Part shown: in pieces, positions 9,199 to 21,800 of the stretch | Position numbering within the stretch: position 1 is the first letter of the stretch | Layout: each line of letters starts with the position of its first letter | Origin: Seiridium cupressi | Taxonomy: Eukaryota; Ascomycota; Sordariomycetes; Amphisphaeriales; Sporocadaceae | Assembly (NCBI GenBank): GCA_036674765.1 | Contig: JARVKI010000062.1 | Coordinates: 1-64,000, forward strand | Length of the DNA stretch: 64,000 bases | Direction of reading: 5' to 3' | Notes under the pieces: generated by a model | The model's input: only the letters and a program-made list of their open reading frames with translations | Told to the model about the DNA's origin: nothing | Database searches by the model: none | Position numbers and translations under genes: made by a program

Positions 9199-12150
9199 CA
9201 GTGCTCCTTAGTAAAGTAGACGTCTAGGGTTGATACCTGCCTTCAGACATAATGTAATTAATTCAAAAGAGCCATAACAAATGCAATGGAAATTTCGCAT
9301 TCAAGTGATTTCTGGTTATCCTAGATCATGCAGAGCTTGACGGTACAAGACTATACTACAATGGGGAACGCACGCCTATCGCCGACGCCGCCAATTCCAT
9401 AAGCACGGTATCGTCCTTGCAGAGAGCGCAGTGGCACAACGACAAGAACTTGTCTGTATTAGCCTCTTATAATAGTTCCAAAGCGGGGAATGGTAAATGT
9501 TAGCGCAGCCGTTGTAGATGGCTCAGTAAATGGCCGCTGTCCTATGCGCCAAGACGGGTTTGGCACTTAATTGAGCGTAAGGTCTGTCATTTCTCGACCC
9601 CCAAACATGTTTTGATGGACGTCGTGTCGCCATGCCGAAAACCATGTCCTATATGAAGTATTGAAACCAATCGAGATATACGTCTTTGACACTTTCAGTG
9701 TAATCAAGCGTAATCGTAGGTATAACAGTGGTTTATTTCTGTGTCTCAGGGAAACAAAAGCTCAGAACAAACACAGAACTGGGTAGGTGTTCAGGACCGT
9801 ATTAAGACACGATTCCATCCTTATAATTGTGCAACACAGTAAAGCTACGGTGGCCACAATCCGAGTGAAATCAAATGCACGACTCGTCTCGGGTCCGCTG
9901 GCATCTTTCTCATGAGTGATTTTTTTCCATTTTCTATTCGATATGAAATCACAAATGACCGGCTTGGTGAACTGCATTAGAAGAGCGATTACTGACTTTA
10001 GGTGGATAGTCTTTGTCACTTGACAGGCGACATCTCACCTACTCTCACTGTACCTCGCCCGGGGTGCAGTAACCACCATAGATCGAGATCTCGGGTTCAC
10101 CAGTGGGCTCCTTTTCTGTAATATCGTGAGGGCCCACCTGGTCCACCACATTGTGTCTTCTAACCGGTTCCTCACGCCAAAGCGAACAGAGGCGGCCAAG
10201 AAAGCCATGAGGAAAAACTAGCATGCAGATGGACACACGGCGTTATCGAGCGGGTTGTGGAAAAATCAAGGCAACTGCCAGTTCGGGGAAGAAAGCACAG
10301 GTATGGAGGGGTCTGCGGTATTCATATAACGAAATCTTCGTGGGAGGGGAGCAAAACCTCACAAATTCTCGTCCTGCTGGATGGAAACCAGGTAGCTCGA
10401 TCTAGGGTTGTTGTGTATCTTCGCCGATTTACGATAGCACATGGAACGAAATCTACTGCGGCCATGGGTTTTCCCTCCCGCCAAGTGTTGCTAGTTTGCG
10501 ACCCCAGGACCGAAGATCGGTTCCACTTCCCGTCGGTGGCGTTTTTGATCCACTGATCCAGCTGCCTGGAACGGCATCCACTTTGTCCCATAACCTCTCT
10601 GACACCCAGCAGTCCGGGTACACTAAGCAACTTACCCACTTCATACTCTGGAGATTTGAATCATGTCTTAGTTAAGGCAGATGTCAGATTTGCTTCTTTG
10701 GCTCGGCCGTATCACGTTAGCTTTTGGCCGTCTTCTCGAATCGAGATGTCAAAACCTTAACCTAAAAGAAGGTCTCAGCATCGCTGCGGCAAATAACCTT
10801 GTTGGTCTCGGACTCCACGATTTGGAGAAAACTCAAAATCAAGACTCGACTACTGGAAACATCAATACAGCAACAAGATCTTCGCCGGTTGTTTCGGGTT
10901 TCAACCTGATCAAAGATGGCAGATTGTCGCCGTCGCTCCCATCTTCTTACGCCCTTTCCCAGCTACAGTTCGGGCCAGTGGTTTTGAGCCCTTGTCACGT
11001 GTCATACCAAGGGACTAAGCCAGCAGCAATCAAGAGTATGCGTTTACACCATCCCTCGTACTGGTGCTCTAAGCCCACCGCTTGGAACTTCGATCGGGAA
11101 CTGCCGTGGCGCGTGCATGAAGCCAAGGCCAGCCATCACAGCCAAGTGGCGCCATGTAATGCGATATTTGATGATTCGGGGCCTTATAAACGCTAATGTT
11201 GACTGGAAAGCAAGTCCGAGTGCAGCGGTACTCCCGAGTGAGAAGATTGCCAAGCTATCGCCGTTTAACTCGGGAATCCCATCCTTCTGGCTCGATTGCT
11301 TTGACGTCAAGTAGGAACAACTCTATATCTGAATTTCCGAACCGCCAACATTCAGTGCATACACCCGGCAGCATTATTGTCCGACAGAGGCCTGGCCACC
11401 CCGCAGTGGCACCGGGGACTCAACACCTGGCAGTCGCCGTCAATGGCACTGCCGACAGTGACGCTGCGGGGTCTGCCCTATGAGGAACCATTCATTCAAG
11501 GTTATGATTGTGCTCGAGATTATCGGGACGATCGGACGCCCACACTGCCAGAACTGCATAACCAGGACCCTTGCTCAGAACATTCCGCGTGTGCATGCGG
11601 CTAACTACCCGTTCAAATGGAGTCTTCTTAGTTGCATCAGGAATCTAGTCGCTCGTGTTTCGCCTCACCATTCTAACGGTCTCGCCATGGACAAGGTGGC
11701 GAGAAGTTTGACGAACGAGAGCTTTATGCTGCATAGAGCATGTGAGGTTGTGTTATTAGGGATAGGTTGCATCTTCAACTACGCCTCTTGACATGCGTGA
11801 CCAGAGAACATGGCTACATGGCCAACCGCAGCAGCTTGTCGTGGCTCATGATCGAGACTGCAGCGCTGGGTTGGTGACCAATTTCACGAAATAGAACTTA
11901 ATTTGAACGCCCAGAGCAGAATAGAATCGCAATATTGATTAAAAAGAGATGTGCTACTTTAGTATCTCTGGGACTGATTTGTTTTGCTTGGGGAAGCTTT
12001 CCCCTTTTCCTCCGTTGATTATAATGGTATACCCCGTTGACCCTGGTATGTAAGATTATATGGCCTTCCGTACGACTTGAAATATACTATAAAGACAGAA
12101 GAACGTCGGTGTACAGTCTCGATAGTGATACAAGTTGCTCAACTCAGAGC
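9199..12150. other. Gene-poor region
   Basis: About 3 kb without a recognisable gene. An ATG-initiated 171-codon frame at 10681-11196 (+) and a 105-codon frame at 10322-10639 (-) are the longest; neither shows a signal peptide, a known motif or splice sites, and I do not call them. No transposon ends or tRNA seen. Confidence 0.45.
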
Positions 12151-13617
12151 TCACATATCAGGCTGATTGCGAGCGTCTCTTTTGCTCCATACATGGACGG
12201 ACCCGTCCCCATTGGAGTTCAGCGGCCTCGTGTCCTCCTCATCTTTCTTAGTCGTACGACCTTCGTAGTAGCTGGGCCCGCTGTTTTCGGATCTTTGTGA
12301 CGCTTTCTCGAACTCGATGTGGACTTCTCGGGTGGTGTAAATGCCCTTGTCGTGCTGCATATCGCTGTCCGGGGTGTCCGCGCCGGAACCCTCACCATTC
12401 GCAATTTCCGATAACTCAATCGCACCTGCTCCAGCTTGTGTCGATCCATATTTATCCTGCCCTGACAATTCGTCTCTCTTGCTCAGAACAGTCGCCCCAA
12501 ACCTCGATTTTGGTTCCGATTTGGCTCCTCCTTCCGAGCTGTGCTGACCGATATCGTTTATAATAATACCACCGTTGTTGCCCTGACTGCTTGCATTGCC
12601 TGCCTTGGCCACTTTGACGATGAGTTCGGCCATGGCCATCTCAATGTTGAGTTTGACGATGTATGCGACTGGGTGGAATTGCATGTATCTAAGCTGGATG
12701 TTAGTATTTCCGTTTCCCTACGAAATTTTGCGATCTATTAGGCGCAGAGGCTGTTGTGACATGTCTGGGGGATGCATAGCGTTCCCAATGGAAAATGGAT
12801 TTTAACTCACACGAAAGTGTTGGGTAAACTCATCATAGCGATGATGAGAACGTCCATGCTCAAGGAAAACCCGATGATAAGCATATTGAAACGGGCCAGA
12901 CTCTTATACTTGGTCAGACCGTTGTGAACGAGATTTCGTGAGACAATGCTGATAAAGTAGATGTTGAGCCCGGCGTCGGTGATGAGATACAAAACCTTCT
13001 CACATCGGTCCCACCATTTGTTTGTCGAAATATATTGTTCCGAAATCTGTAGGCGGGCAGGAAGCCATATGCAATATACCGAGATGTTAATTGCGGTGAT
13101 CAGAACAGCGACACCAATCTTGAGGCGCCAGACGAGCCTGGAATGTGGAAGGAGAATAGCACAACGATTGATGATAATCTGAAGTAGAAATTGGACTTGG
13201 AGGGCCCATATTGTGACTGATGTGAACGTTAGATCATGTGGAAGCCAATTGCTAGCGGGATGAAAATATTTACGGATGCAGAAGTAGAAAACGAAACTGC
13301 AAAGCGTATTGTCGTCAGCGATCATGTAAACCAATGGAGTGTTGTTGAATTTACCTTGGCGGTATTACCCCTTTAAGATGTAGCCAACAGAGGATGCTGA
13401 ACGCAAGGCAGACTGTTATTTCTCCCCAGATCATCCAGATGTAGATGTTCCGAAATACTCGGGTACCGCTCCTCCTGTAGGCTGCAATGGTCTGCTTTGC
13501 AGCCGTCCATGTTGTGAGCCAGCCGAATCCGAGCGTGAATCCCCAGGCCAGCGAGGCAATCGCTAGGTCATCCTCCGTGACCGTCATGGGGACGTAGTTT
13601 GGTGGTAGGAGACTCAT
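12151..13617 (-). CDS. Fungal multi-pass integral membrane protein (seven-helix type)
   Basis: Four exons on the minus strand: 13355-13617, 13274-13296 (only 23 bp), 12811-13216 and 12151-12688, with all phases agreeing and giving 409 residues. The start at the ATG at 13617 begins MSLLPPNYVP; an in-frame upstream ATG would add residues unlike the family. About seven hydrophobic helices run from residue 20 to 240. Family-like signatures are NIYIWMIWGE, QVQFLLQIIINRCA and YMQFHPVAYIVKLNIEMAMAE after the last helix. The C-terminal ~170 residues are hydrophilic, Ser/Gly/Glu-rich and probably cytosolic. This is a common, uncharacterised ascomycete membrane-protein family with GPCR-like topology; a receptor role is only an inference. 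Confidence 0.8.
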
Positions 13618-16600
13618 TGCAGTGGAGTTTGTTGCTTGAAAATTGACGTCGCAGTGCTGCATCGATCCATCGTCCCGGGAAGCGCAGCAAGCTTGGTTAT
13701 ACTCCCCAGAGGTCACCAAGCCTAGTCTCACAACGACGGCGTTGCCATTAGGTCAGGGGTTAGCTAGTATTCTATTCGTGGCGCCAGAGCTAAGCAAAGT
13801 GTGGCCGCTGGGGTTTTGGGGGAGGGGGGGCGACCGAGTCAGCCAAGTCAGTTTTTGCCGGCGGCAGCATTCCTGGCGGTCTGCCCGCCTTTTAAGCTTT
13901 CGTTTATCAACTAGACTAGGGTCTAGCACCGGATATGCTTCCCCTCGTCGATTTTCACACACGACACGAGTCAGTCAAAAAGGCCCATCCAACCATCCAT
14001 ACATGTGCTGTTTCTGTCCCTTACCAAAACCCCTGTCCCCAATACTCCAAGCGTTCATCTCGGCTGTCTTCCTAGCTGGCGTTCCGGTTGACATTAATGA
14101 CTATCGATTCCAAACATGGGAAAGTCTTCAACGGAAAGCTCTATGTCGGATGAACGGCCTATCCATCCAGACGTCTAGGGTCGAGTAAGCCCGATGGGCG
14201 GGGATGGACGGGAGTGCATCTGTTAGAACAAATACACCTAGGATCAAATGAAGATATGCGGAGGCGTGCACCGGCACTCTGGCAGTCTCTGCCGGATGCC
14301 CGAACTGGCCCAATGCACTTCTTGATTTGTCGATCACCCCCCGGTTGACGCCTACCGGCGCGGATATGCCAATTTACAGTGGTTTGCTGATCCAACCGTG
14401 TATGTGACTCTGCAAGGTTTTGCACTACGTGTCGGTATGGTGCAAGATGCTGAGTCGGCCGAGATTTGGTCCGCCGCGCGTTCTGGCGTTCGAGATTTCA
14501 CGCATGAAGAGCCAGTCTTGGAGGAAATTTCTTGTTGGCCGCCCACGGTCTGATCGCCACAAGAGAGGCGATTGTATCGACCCTACAACGCCTACTTATC
14601 ACTTATGACTACATGCATCCACGCGCAAACCCTCATGTACTGTATATGAGCATTATTGCGTTGAACATTACAGATTTGGTCAACTCTGAAGCAAGCTAGA
14701 GCGCCACTTTCCTCCATTCCCCAGGTTTGCACAGTTTCTTGCCAAGCATACCTAGGCGCATTGTTCAATGGGCTGATGGGCTTTCTGATACCAATCAACT
14801 GGATTACCAGTGCACTGGAACGCCCCGCTTGACCCCATCACAAGCACCACAGCGTGGGGATCCCCGAGTTGAAAGATCTGGTTCTTTAGCAGCCAAGGAT
14901 GTAGGCGGGGAAGTCGCGCAGGTTCAGACCCGCACTCTTCCTCCACGAACGCTCGTTAACGGTGCGGGTCTTTTAAGATATTTTAGCACAGGGCAGCATC
15001 GGCGTACATAGTGCGTGCAGCTCTTACCGTCCAATGCGATGCACATGCTTCACAGGCACACTTTATCGTCACAATCTTGTCCTTCACTGAGTCATCGATA
15101 GCGTCTCCGTTTTCAACCAACATGCGTGCTTTCGTAGTCGATTTGCCCATCAGCAGTAATCTCAGGATCGATGCATGATTCCTTCACACTATCACATGAT
15201 ATCGTCCACACGCGCTTCTCGTTTCTCGAACAGGTTTCGTCCGACTCTGTGGCTTGTCTGAGGTCCTTTCGCTGGTGTTGTCCATGTATATTAGCGTCTT
15301 GTAAGGCGAATAACGGTCCAATTGCATCTGCAGCTCTGTAGCCGGTGGTGGATTTTTGGCCTCAGCTCAATCCGTGCCCATGCCGGCCATTAGCTGCCAC
15401 CTCGGGGAGTTGCGGATGAATTCCGACGCTGCATGTGGATACAATGGAGTGGCGCTAGGTTCCCAGCTATCAAAACCAGTTCCTTGCTTTTGTTCAAGAT
15501 GCACTAACGGCTTCAAAGATAGATTTTTCAGGTCAGCCCTGCTCTATCAGACGTGGCGGCAGGCACCAAACCATTGTTTCATCTCGTTAGTTCTCAGGAC
15601 AGCTGATGGTTGTCATCTCCCTCAATTGTCTGGGCTGTCAAACACGTGCTCAGTAATGCCCAGCTCTCGGCGGCGTGAACTCAATTCCTCTAGGGCTAAC
15701 ACATATTGGCAGGCCGTTTCGCTAGCCTGACTACTGTGGAGGATGCAATGGTGATGAGCTTTTTCACAGCCCCGAGATCTCCAGAGGGAGTGCACACGAC
15801 GTAATTGCAGAGCGCAGCGAGGATAGAAAGGGGGTGCCTCGTTTGACAACAATCTTGCGTTTCGTGCTGTGCCTTATAATCGACAAGGGCAGATATAACC
15901 CGAAAGTTGTCCGTCCAATTGCAAGCTGAGTGGTGACGCGTTCAATATTCAGTATACGCACGGACATGGAAAGAAAGTGATACGTTTCAAATGTGAACAT
16001 CAAAAGTACCCAAGCTTACTATTTTATCGAATCAGCTTTCGTCCCAGCTTTTACATGATCTGCAGCAGTAACCTCCGTCGAGCATCGCCCCTTGATGGTG
16101 AACTTATCATTATGACATGGTCGATTGATCTCTTTCCCTCCGACCGATTTGCTAGTCAGTTCCCGTCGGTGGTATTATTTTGTGCTCTCGTTGAGTTGTG
16201 GACTTCCTCCATTGCTAGTCCAGCCGTTTCTGTATAAACACTTAGCCGGCCTGAATTTGGGGGGGGGGGGTGCGACTCTTGTTGGTTAGTGTCGTCTAGC
16301 AGCTGGATTTCGCCACGATTTGTTGGATATGAAATAATTTTACTGGTGTTCCACCGGTGTCTAAATTGTACTTAGTATTATATGTGGACTTTGGTGGGCT
16401 TTCGATGGACACTTTATTCTAGTGAAGTAAAATCCTGGATACTGAAAACTCATGGCCTTGGGCTTCTGTGGTCCTCAGATAGACGACCTGCAATCTTTTT
16501 GATAGAAGGTTGCGTGTCGCGTACCGATATGATCGATTCATGCAAAGAACGGACACAGGCTTGACGTTCCCTGTCAGCACACGCTAGGGTAAAGCGTTGA

Positions 16601-18881
16601 CACGGGCCGGCGATAGTGCTGTGTGTTGGTGTCCGTTTGATAACGTCTGAGCGCGACTGGGGTACGAGATTAGACGCTTCGGCTAGCTGGCATTGAGGAG
16701 AAAATCATAAAAGAGGGAAGACGATCTGTTGCTATACCTAAATATGGTTCCAGCCAAAGCGAATTGTTCGCCAGAGTGCTCTGTTAGGCTCCAAGAGTTT
16801 GATTGCCGATCCATTGAGAGACAGACATGGTACTAGTTCACGCGATAAATGTTGGTCCTCCTGCTCTGTGTCCTTCGTCTTGGTGGAGGCGTTCAATATC
16901 TGTTAGTTGAATGATAGCGGCCACACGCTAGTGTGGGCACTAGTTAAAAGATCTGCGCCTTGTTCTCATCCAATAGCAATCTTCGTGCGAGGATTGTGGC
17001 ATTCACCTTTTGTTGTTGCAGCAAGTTCCGGTTTGGTGGAAATGTTGCTTAAGTAAGTTTTGAGAGCGCCCTACATGCGTTTAGGCTGGTCTCGTCGCAA
17101 CTCTGGTCTCTTCCGGCGATTGTGCGGATTTAACCGAATGCAAAATATAAGTGCTGAGGTCCATTATCCGCTTTACAAATTTACTATTCTTACCAGAACT
17201 TCTTTTTTCAACAAGAAATAAGCCAGTGCACGACGCATCAGATGCGGCTTGGCTATGACAAGTGATCGCGAAGCCCTCGATTTATCTTGTCGACCTGGTT
17301 CGTTAATCCGAACCTTGGGAGTTCCCCCAAAGGAGTCCGTGTAGCTTCATTGTTCTGCTGAATATGCATAGATGCAGTCTTGACTTCTATGGCCTTCAAT
17401 TGCCAAATCCCTATCGGCCCACGTATTTTAATCATTTGAATACATCCTTTCGAAATTCCCACCACTGATTATCGTGCAGGCAGAAGGCGGACTGCCTGTG
17501 AGCATGATTTATTTTACAAATTCGGTGACTAGAGTTAGTTTCAGAGAGTACACCCATAAGGCAAACGAAAAGCCGGCAAAAATGTGGATTTATCGGCAAT
17601 ATAAGGCGACGAGGCGCTTTGTCCAGACCGCTCCGGCAGGAATAGCTTCAAACACTAGAGAAAAGGTGAGAACCGTGGCACCAGATAGCCAATTAAAGAC
17701 CAAGTCGTCTCTGCCACATGATAAATCTACGAAAGATATGAGGCCATCTCAATTTCACAAGTTTTCATCCTAGATACCATACAGAATAGCCATGGGCGAA
17801 TTCCAACTACCACTATGTGTGTAGATTGATATCTGTATACATCTATTGCTACACTTTTATAGACTGAGTCTTCATCATTTTAAACACCGTCTGACGCACA
17901 AGCGATCGAAACACGCAGTCCTGGGAGTCTCGCAACAGATTCACAATAGGCGACTTGGACACTAGTTATCTATCCTGTCCATCGCTTACCCAATCAGCTG
18001 TCACCGAGATGCTCAGGCACCACCAGCGATACAGTGGTCGAACTGGGGGTCGCTATCGAGATGCAACTAGTTGTTGGTCGGTATGATAAAGATGTGGCAG
18101 TACAACATTGATAAGAAAATCGCCTGTGCTCACAGAGTTGGACGGTGTTGGCAGACTTTTCGTCTTCTCAGTTATATCTTGGGTTTAAGTTGTTACCCAG
18201 GGGTTTAAAGTCGATTCCTTCAAGACGTGTGCATGCAAAATAGAAACCTCGTCCGGCTCAAAATCGACAACTTCAAGAAAATTAGTCTGCAATACCTAGT
18301 AGGTGCATGAGAGTCACAAGTACCACCCGACGCTGCAGAGTTGGCCGTGCTACGAACGGGTCAGGTGTTCTTCCACAGAGGGTCGACCGACCTTTCACTT
18401 CGCTAGATCTACTAAGATGACATTTAAGTTTGATTGCTTTACCTGGATTGGTTTCTGGAAATCCTTCGTTACTTAAGCAGGTTATTAGGCGTCAGCAAGC
18501 TAGCCTATTCTAAGGTGCTCGAGCAGCGATCTTGGGACAATGTCGTCGGGTGAAATCATGAAATTGTTGAAACTAGTATGGACGCAATCTTTCATCTAGG
18601 CTTGGATGACAACAATTAATCGCGGGAGTTGTCGCTCTCTTGCCCTACGTCTGACTTCATGTTCTACACCATATTTGTTCGGCTTGTTCTTGTGATCTTG
18701 TCAACGTGCAGCCCAAGTTTATCGCTATTTCAGAGGAGAGAATAAACATTCCGTTCACCAAAATCTTCTTTTATTGCCCCCGAATGGAAATATTCTAGAT
18801 CTCTACTTTGGTTCTAATTGCATTGTCTCCAAAACGATACCTTTTGTCTGACGTCTCCAATTTAACAGTAGATTGTAAACC
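13618..18881. other. Large gene-poor region (5.3 kb)
   Basis: No gene recognised on either strand. The first 400 bp serve as promoter of the membrane-protein gene. Coding-like but unassigned pieces occur at 14340-14550 (+, frame ending CWPPTV), 14540-14700 (+, another frame, LLAAHGLIATREAIV) and 15622-15760 (-, YVLALEELSSRRRELG). They could be relic exons. A G12 run lies at 16259-16270. The rest (16.3-18.8 kb) shows only short random frames. Confidence 0.45.
16259..16270. repeat. Poly-G homopolymer (12 G)
   Basis: A run of twelve G in non-coding sequence. It is one of the few long homopolymers in the window besides the C tract at 57-89. Confidence 0.9.
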
Positions 18882-21800
18882 TCAGTGCGCACCATCCCAT
18901 AACTCTCTGAACCACGCCTTCTCTCCCTCTGCTTCAGACGCAGGCATGTCCTTCGCCAAAAGCTCTTCCGGTGCCCCCTTCTCGACCAATCTGCCCTTGT
19001 CCAAAACCACTATGAGGTCTGCGTCCCGGATCGTATCGAGCCGGTGTGCAATGCTCAGGATTGTGTGGCGCGAAAACTCTTCCCGGATAATGCGCTGCAT
19101 GAGCTTGTCGGTTTCGCCATCCACGTTGCTGGTCGCCTCATCGAGGATGAGGATCGAGGAACGCGCCTTAAGGAGCAGAGCTCGTGCAAGACCAAAGAGC
19201 TGGAACTGGCCGTGCGAGAACGGTGAGGTTTTCAGCGGCGCGGCCAGTGGGTCCGTCTCCTCTTCTTTCTTCGGTGCGGCGGGCGGCGGCTCGGTACTGC
19301 CGTTAGTATTGGCGCTACGGGACTTGATCACGCTCCAAAGTTGCACCTTCTCAAGAACAGCTATGATCTCTTCGTCGGGTACAGTGGCTGATGGGTCGAT
19401 ATTGAGCCGAATGCTGTCGTTCAGAATGAATGCGTCCTGGGGAATCGCAATCAGCCGGCTACGGATGGTTTCTCGGGGGAGGGTCGAAAGGTCCAGGCTG
19501 TCGATATGTATAGATCCAGAGTCGAGTTCGATCAGGCGGAGTACGGATAGGAGCAGCGTAGACTTTCCACTAAATGTACGAATTATGTTAGCGATACCTG
19601 AGTAACCATGGAAGGATGGAAGGGATGCATTCGTTGGCAAGCTACCTTCCAGTACGGCCACAAATGCCAACCTTCTGACCAGGTGAGATGGTCAAGGATA
19701 CCCCTTTGAGGGCAACTGTCTCGGGACTATGGAGGGCCAGCCACCATATCTACGCACAACACCACAGGTGAGCGTCACGCACTTGTATGAAGCAGTCACA
19801 TCCCGGAACTCGATGGATCCTTGTTTTGGCCACCCCGCAGGCGGCTCAGAATCCTCATTCTCCGTATCCTCTGGCAGAAGAGTTGCCTCGAGCGTCTTGA
19901 TTCGAGCGACTGCTCCGAGACACGTCTCAAGCGATGTCCATTGTTCCAGGAGGCGGACAAGAGTGGTGCTGATTGTTATGACGAGATTGAGTGCAAGACC
20001 AATCTGGCCACCGGTTGTAGAAGACCGCAGGATGACTGCAAGAGATACGACCATGACAGCCAAGCCAGCCACCAGAAGATCGAGAACAACAGTAAGCCAC
20101 AGCTAAATCATCTTCATTAGGTAATGTGGTGCTTGGGATACGTCGAGGCGCTCAACGTTTTGGTCGACAGAAGACGATTGCCACCCGAAAGCACGAATCG
20201 CAGAAACACCCTCCAGCTGATGGTATGTTGTTAGCCCATTACAGTCTATGGACGGAGGTTATCATATGGCCACGCACAGTCTCAAGGAAATTGCTATACA
20301 CTGCTGCCCTCGATTCAAGATCAAGGAATCGAATCTGTCGAGACTCGTGGAGGTACAGCTTCTGCAAAAAGTACAGCACGACAAGAAGAGGAGGCGCGGA
20401 GATGGCCAGGACTGCCTGTGTGAGGAAAAGCAGGATCATCGGCGAGATCAATCGAAACGTTTCTAGGGACCACGGGTTAGTGCTCAGTCTTCATGGCGAG
20501 GTAGACTCTCTACTCACGCATGACAACGATGAGAAGGGCCATAGGAAGCCTTTCGTTGAGATAGCCTATATCCTGACTGAATCTGCACAGGTCTGTTTAA
20601 TTGACTGCTTGTAGGAATGTAGCATGTCGGGACTTACCGATTGACAACATTGCCGGTCTCTGTCGTGGCAAAGTATGACAAGGGTGCCCTGCCGGATGTC
20701 AGTCAAACCAAGTAGAGTTCGATCGTCGGTGTTGTGTGTCAAACCTCATGATGGTTCTGAGAAGCTTGTAGTGAATAACTTCGCCCGCTTTAGGATTCAA
20801 TTTGACGAGATTGGTCCTGCATGATTCGTTAGCCATGGCCCATAGCAGAAAACTCGAAGTCATTGCCAATGACTTACATTATGGCGCTGCTGATAGAGAG
20901 GAACCCTGTCAGAGATGACAGACTATACAGGATCACATAGAACCACATGTCTCTGCCACCAGATTCTGACCATGCGCGGAGAATGTATGGGGTTGTGGCC
21001 ATAGTGATGCCATAGATAAGATTGCATATGAAGAAAACGGCGAGGATTGGGAAACCGGCACTTTTGAAATAGTACCCTGGTAGATATTGGTCAAAATCTA
21101 ACTGGATAAGTGAAATAGCAAGTGGTAGGCTTACAATAGACCGACGCATCGCCACTTTTCCGTGTGAGGTCCATGAGATCGTTCTTGGACGGTGCAGCGG
21201 TACCGGGGGCAGTTGCAGGTTTGACAGCATCTGCTCTTTGCGCCGACACAGGGTCCGATTCTTTGACCTGGAGCTTGCTCACGTAACCAGTAGACGAACA
21301 TAAGTCAGCCCAAGTGCCTTGCTCAGCTATTTTAGATCCGGCCAGAACCACGATGTAATCCGCCATAGAAAGATGTTGTGCTGTTGGAAGATCGGGTCAG
21401 CCGCAAGACAACGAAAAGAGGAATGATTGGGTAACATACAGTCATGAGTAATGAGAATCACTGTTGTTTTGAGATCGCGAAGAATGCCATTCTTATCAAG
21501 CAGTTTCTCTGCCACGTGAGCTTCCGTTTTCGCATCTAAAGCGCTGAGAACATCATCCAGAATTAAAATGCTCGGTCTGGCATAGACCGCACGGGCAAGG
21601 GCCTAGTTTGTGTCAGTACTCAGCACTTGGATGGTGGGGTCTAGGCCTGGCCCCGTCTTTCGCTTCACATACCACACGTTGCCGCTGGCCACCCGAGAGC
21701 TTGACGCCACGACTACCAACAGTAGCAAGGTCTCCAGTGCTGGACCTTTCGATGTCTTCCACCAGACCGCAGGCGTCAATGACCTTGTTGTACCACTCCT

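Noticed and set aside
10681..11196. 171-codon ATG-initiated frame
   Set aside because: No domain, signal peptide, splice site or coding signature; could be chance.
13643..14188. 181-codon plus-strand frame
   Set aside because: Antisense to the first exon and promoter of the membrane-protein gene; no motif.
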